DNA from: Sporobolomyces roseus
Taxonomy: Eukaryota > Basidiomycota > Microbotryomycetes > Sporidiobolales > Sporidiobolaceae
NCBI GenBank assembly: GCA_016617785.1
Contig: JADILM010000004.1
Span: forward strand, 1,922,001 to 1,986,000
Direction: 5' to 3'
Length of the DNA: 64,000 bases
Of this stretch, positions 58,706 to 64,000 are shown piece after piece; within the stretch, counting starts at the first letter, position 1; each line of letters begins with the position of its first letter. Both the position numbers and the translations under genes were made by a program. A model generated the notes under the pieces. The model did not search any database and was not told where the DNA came from. It saw only the letters and a program-made list of their open reading frames with translations.

Positions 58706-60127
58706 CTACCCGTCCTCTTCTCCTCCTGAGGATTCCTCACTGCCGTCTTCTCCCTCTTCGCTTTCCTCGTCATTTTCTTCTTCACCTTCCCTCTTCATAG
58801 CCTCAAATGCCGCCCCGATCCCAGCTCTCCTCAACTTCAACACAAAACTCGTGTACCTGATCTTGGTAAAAGTTGGAAGGATACCGAGATGAATGGTCTC
58901 GAGTTGAACGAACTTGAGGAGGACGGCCAGGATTCGAGCTTCGGGAAAGATTATTTCGGGATCCGTCGATTCGAGATCGGTTGGGCAGACCCATTGGGAA
59001 CGGAGGAATCGGACGAGTGATAGAAGTGGGGAGGAAATGAGCAAAGTTTCGAGAAGTGAGAGAGAGGGACCACGTATGCCGCAGAGACTCAGAGAGGTGA
59101 GTTGCGGATAGGTTACAAGGGCCTCGAGCAGAATTCGAGGTGCTCCCACCTTGGCACCGGGAATCTGCGGAATCTCTGGGTCTTCATCGTCCATACTGCA
59201 AAAGCTGAGGGAGAGGGTTTCGAGATTGGATCCGACGAGTTTCTGGAGGGAGAGGAGGTCGCTGCCATCTTCGTTGGTGTAGCCTTCGAAGCGGAATTCG
59301 TCAAGTGTTGAGGGATCTTCGGGAAAGAATGGTACAAGGGCTGGGAAGGGGGCGGTCTCGTTGTGCAGATAGAGCGATTTGACCTTGAGAGGGAACTGCG
59401 GTGTCGCGACTTGGTTGCCGAGAGGTGAAGGGCACTCGATTTGAGAGAATGTCACCTCGTCAAGCGAGAGAAGGGGCGATTGACGAAGTGTTGCGAAGAT
59501 ATTGCTAAAGTCGACACTGGGTCTCCTGAAGCCTTTGAGGTCCTGCGCAAATGAGACACTACGAAGACCGTTCAGAGGAATCGATGAGGAGCAAGCTCTG
59601 CTTGAAGTCCCGAGGTTAGGAGGAGAGGTGGTGAGTGTGCCGAAGAGGGTGTTCAACTCGTCCTGAGTCGAGTAGTAGAAGTAGACATGTTCGGCATGCG
59701 AGCAAGCTTGAAGGACAGCACGATACCAGTCGAGGACCCTCGACGGGTCGCGCCGCCCATAAAAGGTCCGTTGGAGATCATTCACCCAACCGGTGATCCA
59801 GAAGGTGTCGCGAACGAGTTGACCGAAAGAGGCATTGTCTGATCTGAGGGTAGCGAGTAGAGTTTGCGCACGCTTCCAATCGAATGGCTCTGCATGGGGT
59901 GGGTGGAAGGGGGAGCCGTAGAGAACACGTCGGGCTGACTGCAAGGTTTTGCGGGAGACGAGGCAGAGGCTGCAAACACTTGCGAAGTCGAGGACTGGAC
60001 ATTTGCAGCCATTCAGTCGTTGATCGAGGGAACATCCCTGACAAGACAACTCACATGTACCGTCATCGTAACCGACAAAGAGAGCAAGATAATCGACGAG
60101 TTCTTGAGGAAGTGACGAGAACGACAT
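58706..60127 (-). CDS. F-box/LRR-like protein, family 1, with acidic tail
   Basis: Starts at 60127: MSFSSLPQELVDYLALFVGY. A 66-nt-class segment with donor GTACAT and acceptor TCCAG (about 60055 to 59990) interrupts YDD and VLDFASVCSLCLVSRKTL; it has no in-frame stop and its length is a multiple of three, so the frame stays open whether or not it is spliced. Relatives splice at the same point. Then VLYGSPFHPP, FGQLVRDTFWITGWVNDL, QACSHAEHVYFYYST, FPLKVKSLYLHNETAPFPAL, LVTYPQLTSLSLCGIRGPSL and RSQWVCPTDLESTDPEIIF. HLGILPTFTKIRYTSF precedes a unique Glu/Ser-rich acidic C-terminus (REGEEENDEESEEGEDGSEE) ending at 58706. Intact. Confidence 0.82.
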   Translation of the reverse strand: MSFSSLPQELVDYLALFVGYDDGTCELSCQGCSLDQRLNGCKCPVLDFASVCSLCLVSRKTLQSARRVLYGSPFHPPHAEPFDWKRAQTLLATLRSDNASFGQLVRDTFWITGWVNDLQRTFYGRRDPSRVLDWYRAVLQACSHAEHVYFYYSTQDELNTLFGTLTTSPPNLGTSSRACSSSIPLNGLRSVSFAQDLKGFRRPSVDFSNIFATLRQSPLLSLDEVTFSQIECPSPLGNQVATPQFPLKVKSLYLHNETAPFPALVPFFPEDPSTLDEFRFEGYTNEDGSDLLSLQKLVGSNLETLSLSFCSMDDEDPEIPQIPGAKVGAPRILLEALVTYPQLTSLSLCGIRGPSLSLLETLLISSPLLSLVRFLRSQWVCPTDLESTDPEIIFPEARILAVLLKFVQLETIHLGILPTFTKIRYTSFVLKLRRAGIGAAFEAMKREGEEENDEESEEGEDGSEESSGGEEDG

Positions 60128-60565
60128 CTGCGAGCGATGAGAGCGAAAGATCAGCTTCACGCTCCCTCTACGTTCTACTCTTGTTCCTCATGGTCTAGCG
60201 GCTCTCTCTACAGCTGCCTCTATGGCTTTGACCCTTCGCCAGCTTTGAGGAAGAGAGCAGAATCTTCCCTCGCTCAACACCTCTGATCATTGAGCTCGAC
60301 CCTTACATAGACTTTGATATACTCCTTGTACCGTATGAGCCAACCGTTCTCTCCCCTGCTGCCTTTGTCGCTGACTTCCGATTCCTCATTCAACGTTTCA
60401 TCTCCCTCGTCCATTCACTCCCTCCCGAGTCTTCGAGGACAAACGAGACTCACCTTGATAGTATTCGTATATCTTGGGATAGTTCGAGCTGAAGTTTGAA
60501 GCAGATCTGAAATGATCGAGTGAGAGGTGGAGAAAGACAGAGTGAGAACTCGAAATTTCGCAAGT
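60128..60565 (-). promoter_or_regulatory. Family-1 leader cassette, copy 8
   Basis: CTTGCGAAATTTCG near 60563. The leader exon ends CTATCAAG at 60454, the donor is GTGAGT (60453-60448), and a 326-nt intron ends CGCAG next to the ATG at 60127. GTTGAATGAGGAATCGGAAG (60367-60388) and GTACAAGGAGTATATCAAAG (60312-60335) match other copies. Confidence 0.75.
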
Positions 60566-60722
60566 CAAGTTGTTCTGGGAACGCTCTCGTCTCAAAACGC
60601 CTACACGTAGATGAGCGTGAATGATCGTATCATACATTGAATGCGACTAATAAATAAGGGTACAAAAAGAATAAATTATGAAAGAATACAACAAGGACTA
60701 AACAGCGATGAGGAGTATGCTT

Positions 60723-62838
60723 CTACTGACTTGCTACACCCTGTACCCTCCACTTGTACCCTCCTGAAGTAGTTTTGGGAGACACTTCGCAGGCGAGAAT
60801 ACTAGTTAGCGATTAAGACAGAGTCAGCGTAGAGAACGAGCAAACGAGAGAACATCAATGAGTGTGCTTACTGTTCTCCTGGTTCTAATCCTTCTGTCAG
60901 TTCTACGAATCTGTGAGGTGAGAGCGAGGAGAGTCAGTTCACAGAGCAGAAACCGCGTGGGAGAAAGAGGGGAGACTTACTCTGCACCAGCCGGACCTCT
61001 CTCTGGCCAGTGACTATTCACTTCCCACGCCACCAGCACACGATCCGCCTTCATCTCCACATCTCCGACATCCTCGATCCAACAAACGGCCTGACCTGGT
61101 CCCTCCTCCCTTCTCTTCTTCTTCCCTTCCTCAGTTTTCTCTTGACCAGGTTCAGCATTCTCATAAGCAGCTTTCCCATTCGTCGTATAGACGAAGACTC
61201 CAACTTTGGTTCCGGTAAAAGTGAAACGGATTTGTGCGCCGGGAGAAGAGGACGACCACGCATGCTTCCCGTTCCATTCGATCAAGGTGAAGAGGGGAGA
61301 ATGGGAAGCTGGAACGAGGTAAGAGAGTGGAGTATTGACTGTTCGACAGAGAGGTGTGACTGGTTTCAAGGGTTCAGGTTCCCTCCACTGTGAAAGGATG
61401 ATTCCGACACATCAGCTCGCGAGAAACGAGTGATGAAAATTGAAAACGAAATCTACTCACTTTACTCCATAACGCCAACTCTGGCATTTTCCCCATATCC
61501 TCTTCCAACGGCCATACTGCCAAGTTCGCTTCACTCCTCTTTGGTATCGGTGCGAGTTGTAATCGTTTCGTTTCGCAAACTTCTTTTCGAATGTAAAGTG
61601 AAAGCATGTCTGCCAAAGCAGCGTGTCCCATGTTCCCCATATGACGCTACATACACAGGTCTTCGAGGTCAGCTTGAGAAGAAGTAGCAGAACGAAGAAA
61701 ACAGTTTCAACGAACATAATCTCGACCCCCCCATTGATCCAAACCAAAGATCTTTTCGGCTGAATCTCGATGCTTGATCAAGTGAGGAAGGAGGAAACGA
61801 ACGCTGTGATAGACATCAATCGATATCAGCTCGAGTGGTAGAACACGCTGAATCGAAGCGAGGACTCACCCAATGACTGGTACATCGAAAAATTCACTCG
61901 TAATCAAAGCACTAACTGCACCTCTCGCCAATTCTTCGAAAATGATAGCGATTGCGCTAGCTCTAATGACTGCTGGTTCTTGAGGTAACTGAAGTAATCC
62001 CCTCATCAATGAATCGTCATCTCGTAAAGTTTCCAACTCACTACGTCCGTCAAATTCGGCTCCAACATCAGTGACTCCCCGCTCTGAAGTTGGTATGAAT
62101 GCGAGAACGTACGGTCCATTATTGATGTCCAATTCAACGATATATATATCCAAATCCCTTGGTACAACCGCTTCAAAGCAATAAGCGAAGAATCTTGAAT
62201 CCGTTGCTGCTACTGCTCCTACATGTAACTTTGCCTTCGGAAACATAGTGAGCAAGTCATCGTAGAACTTCTCCTGCCACTTCTGTTGTCCAGGTAGAAG
62301 TGCATGACCTACGAAAACCAAAAACCAGGTCAAACGGAGTTCCGTGAATCAGTTTCTCGATGAGATGGTAGGACTGACCAGCAGTGACTGAAGCCCCCAA
62401 GATTCCAATTCCAATCTCTTCACCTCTCAAAGCTTTCTCTAAAGCTTTCCTTACCCTAACCCCACTCCCCTCAAATTGCCTCGACATTCTCACTGTATTC
62501 ATCCCATAAGGTTGACATAACGGATCTTGAGGGTTCAAGACACATACTTCACAACTCGCCGTCGCTGTAACTTGATCGGATGATGCAGCGAGAGAGAGGA
62601 CTTGATCTGCTTCTTGTAATTTAGGTTGACCGTGATGAGTCCACCAAAAGAAGAATGACAAGTGTAAGAGTAGGAGGGAGAGGGTTGGTAGAGTAGGTCG
62701 GAATCGAGTTCGTTTGTAGAATGGAGAAGTTGAAGGAGGAGATGGGGAAGAGAGTGGAGTGATCGGGAGTGCTATTGAATGATCCGGGGTCGTGAGGGAT
62801 TCATAAGGATGGTACGTCGATTGTTGATGTAACACCAT
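60723..62838 (-). CDS. SGNH/GDSL-hydrolase-like type II membrane protein
   Basis: About seven exons. Starts at 62838, MVLHQQSTYHPYESLTTPDH, with a membrane helix near residue 50-65 (LPTLSLLLLHLSFFFWW) after a basic stretch, typical of a type II protein. The lumenal part has GIGILGASVTAG, the GDS-like nucleophile block with serine, then ATDSRFFAYCFEAVVPRDLD, DIYIVELDINNGPYV and HMGNMGHAALADMLSLYIRK, a plausible block V with histidine. A later part has a beta-rich segment (HSPLFTLIEWNGKHAWSSSS, VGVFVYTTNGKAAYEN) and ends SGGYKWRVQGVASQ at 60723. Similar architecture is known in fungal cell-wall or capsule-related esterases; substrate unknown. The ID of catalytic residues is inferred from motif order. 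Confidence 0.68.
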
Positions 62839-63169
62839 TCGTGATGAAGAGGCGTGTTTGAAGAGAGAGCAGAGCAGCAAGGGTGTTCAATCGAAATAAC
62901 CTTTTTCTCACATGCACCCGCAATTCCGTCGCTTCCGCATGAAACTTCCCAACGCGGAGTTGAAAAGTAACTCACGTTTTATTGCAAGCTGGCGAGTCTC
63001 GTCTACTTCTGACTGAGATGTAAACCGACGAGATAAGCGAAATATGAAGCCGAAAAAGTTGATAACAAAGTTTGCGAACGATCTTCCGACTGAGAAATCG
63101 TGTTACAAACAACGACGAGAACGAAAGGGATATAGAGAGTCGTTTAAATAGAGATCGTGAAGAGGGAAT
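62839..63169. other. Intergenic region
   Basis: About 330 bp between the SGNH-like gene start and the stop of the SH3 protein. It contains TTTGCGAACG near 63072. No gene was recognised. Confidence 0.35.
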
Positions 63170-64000
63170 CTAGGATAGTAACTACGAGAGAAAGAACGAG
63201 TAGAGTCAGCTTTTCAATCTCATCGCAGAAAAAAAGGTTTTCTCGCGGAAAAGATCAAATAAGTACTCACTTCAGTGAAGCTACATCACGTAGATAGAGT
63301 CAGTTAGTCAGTACACAAAGAACTGGCGCGCAGAGAGAGAATAGACAATGAAAGGGGGGACTGACTTTGAAGGGAACAATTTACTATTCCCATTATCACC
63401 GACTCTCTGTCCTTGCCACCAACCATCAGGCTGTCCGATACAGCAAAAGTCCCTATCAGTACTCAACTTCCCTCGTAGTAGATACTGAAGTGGAAGCGCA
63501 ACGTACATCAGTAGCTGTAACAGCGATAACATCTCCTTGTGAAAATGAGAATTCCTCATTTGATGCAGCTCTATAATCAAACAATGCATTTACCTGTATA
63601 ACTCTCAATCACCAATCAATCAGTACAATCTCAAATAACTGATACGACCTGAGAGAGTGAGCTCACGTAGAAAATGATTGGGATTCCTTGATCTGTATAC
63701 TGACCTGTTGGAGGAGGGGGAGCTGTTGATCCTGCTCTCACACTCGCAACAGAAGGAGCTCTCGCATGTTGTACTGGTTGAGCGTAAGATTGTTGAGGGT
63801 AAGAAGAAGGGGGAACGGAGGATACACCAGAATGAAGAGAAGGAGTTCTTTGAATTTGGGAGGGTTGAGAAATGACGGATGATGGAGGTGGTGCAAAATG
63901 TTGAGAAGGAGGAGGAGCAGCAGCGGCGTAAGGGGAATGGTGAGAGTGAGAAGGGGTTTGTGAGGGGTAAGGATATTGTTGAGGTGTTTGAGAGGGTGCG
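63170..64000 (-). CDS. SH3-domain protein, C-terminal part (continues beyond window)
   Basis: The window edge cuts the gene upstream. The visible part starts in a Pro/Gln/Ser-rich linker (PSQTPQQYPYPSQTPSHSH, SSYPQQSYAQPVQHARAPSV). The next exon has GQYTDQGIPIIFY, then the SH3 domain: ALFDYRAASNEEFSFSQGD, then after an intron PDGWWQGQRVGDNGNSKLFP, then SNF and a short end. The hallmarks ALFDY, the acidic RT loop, DGWW and FPSNF are all present. Two small final exons (NFTE and LLS) end at 63170 by the best splice reading. A disordered linker plus a single C-terminal SH3 suits F-BAR or cytokinesis proteins of the Hof1/Cdc15/Imp2 type, but other actin-patch SH3 proteins fit too. Confidence 0.72.

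Overview
The window looks like nuclear DNA of a basidiomycete yeast, most likely Pucciniomycotina. The reasons are roughly balanced base composition, many short spliceosomal introns (mostly 50-100 nt), a CTGAC/CTGAT branch site very close to the 3' splice site, and fungal housekeeping genes. The species is inferred, not shown. There is no operon structure; exon joins were read by eye.

Layout. 1-3.9 kb: two F-box/LRR-like genes (the first cut by the window edge). 4.2-6.1 kb: actin-related protein (Arp10-like), divergent from ERG7 lanosterol synthase (6.3-9.6 kb). 9.7-11.2 kb: phosphomannomutase. 11.6-16.4 kb: three tandem genes of a second F-box-like family. 16.6-19.0 kb: two disordered hydrophilic proteins. 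19.3-20.0 kb: a small unrecognised three-exon gene, divergent from V-ATPase subunit C (20.1-22.0 kb). 22.3-26.7 kb: kinetochore scaffold Spc105/KNL1, divergent from cytochrome c1 (27.1-28.6 kb). 29.1-34.1 kb: large ArAE/Bre4-type membrane protein. 34.3-36.8 kb: two single-pass membrane proteins. 37.4-39.1 kb: Bud20 zinc-finger ribosome-assembly factor, divergent from ribosomal protein uS11. 39.5-43.4 kb: two F-box/LRR genes, one with an in-frame stop. 43.8-52.4 kb: PY-motif membrane protein, PMP3, a small mitochondrial protein, an MMT-type metal transporter and exocyst SEC6. 52.6-60.6 kb: four more F-box/LRR genes. 60.7-62.8 kb: SGNH-type membrane protein. 63.2 kb to the end: C-terminus of an SH3 protein.

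The most unusual feature is the F-box/LRR family. Eight members lie scattered in three clusters on both strands, and each has the same upstream cassette. A CTTGCGAAATTTC-like element is followed by a noncoding leader exon of about 100 nt, then a leader intron of nearly constant length (about 327-331 nt, one of 305) whose 3' splice site touches or almost touches the start codon. The intron has conserved internal blocks. With the second family there are 11 F-box-like genes in 64 kb, three of them showing disruption (frameshift, in-frame stop, absorbed intron). Other notable points are 5-, 8- and 14-nt micro-exons (uS11, PMP3, SEC6), a uS11 stop codon completed by splicing, and several GTTCGT-like splice donors.
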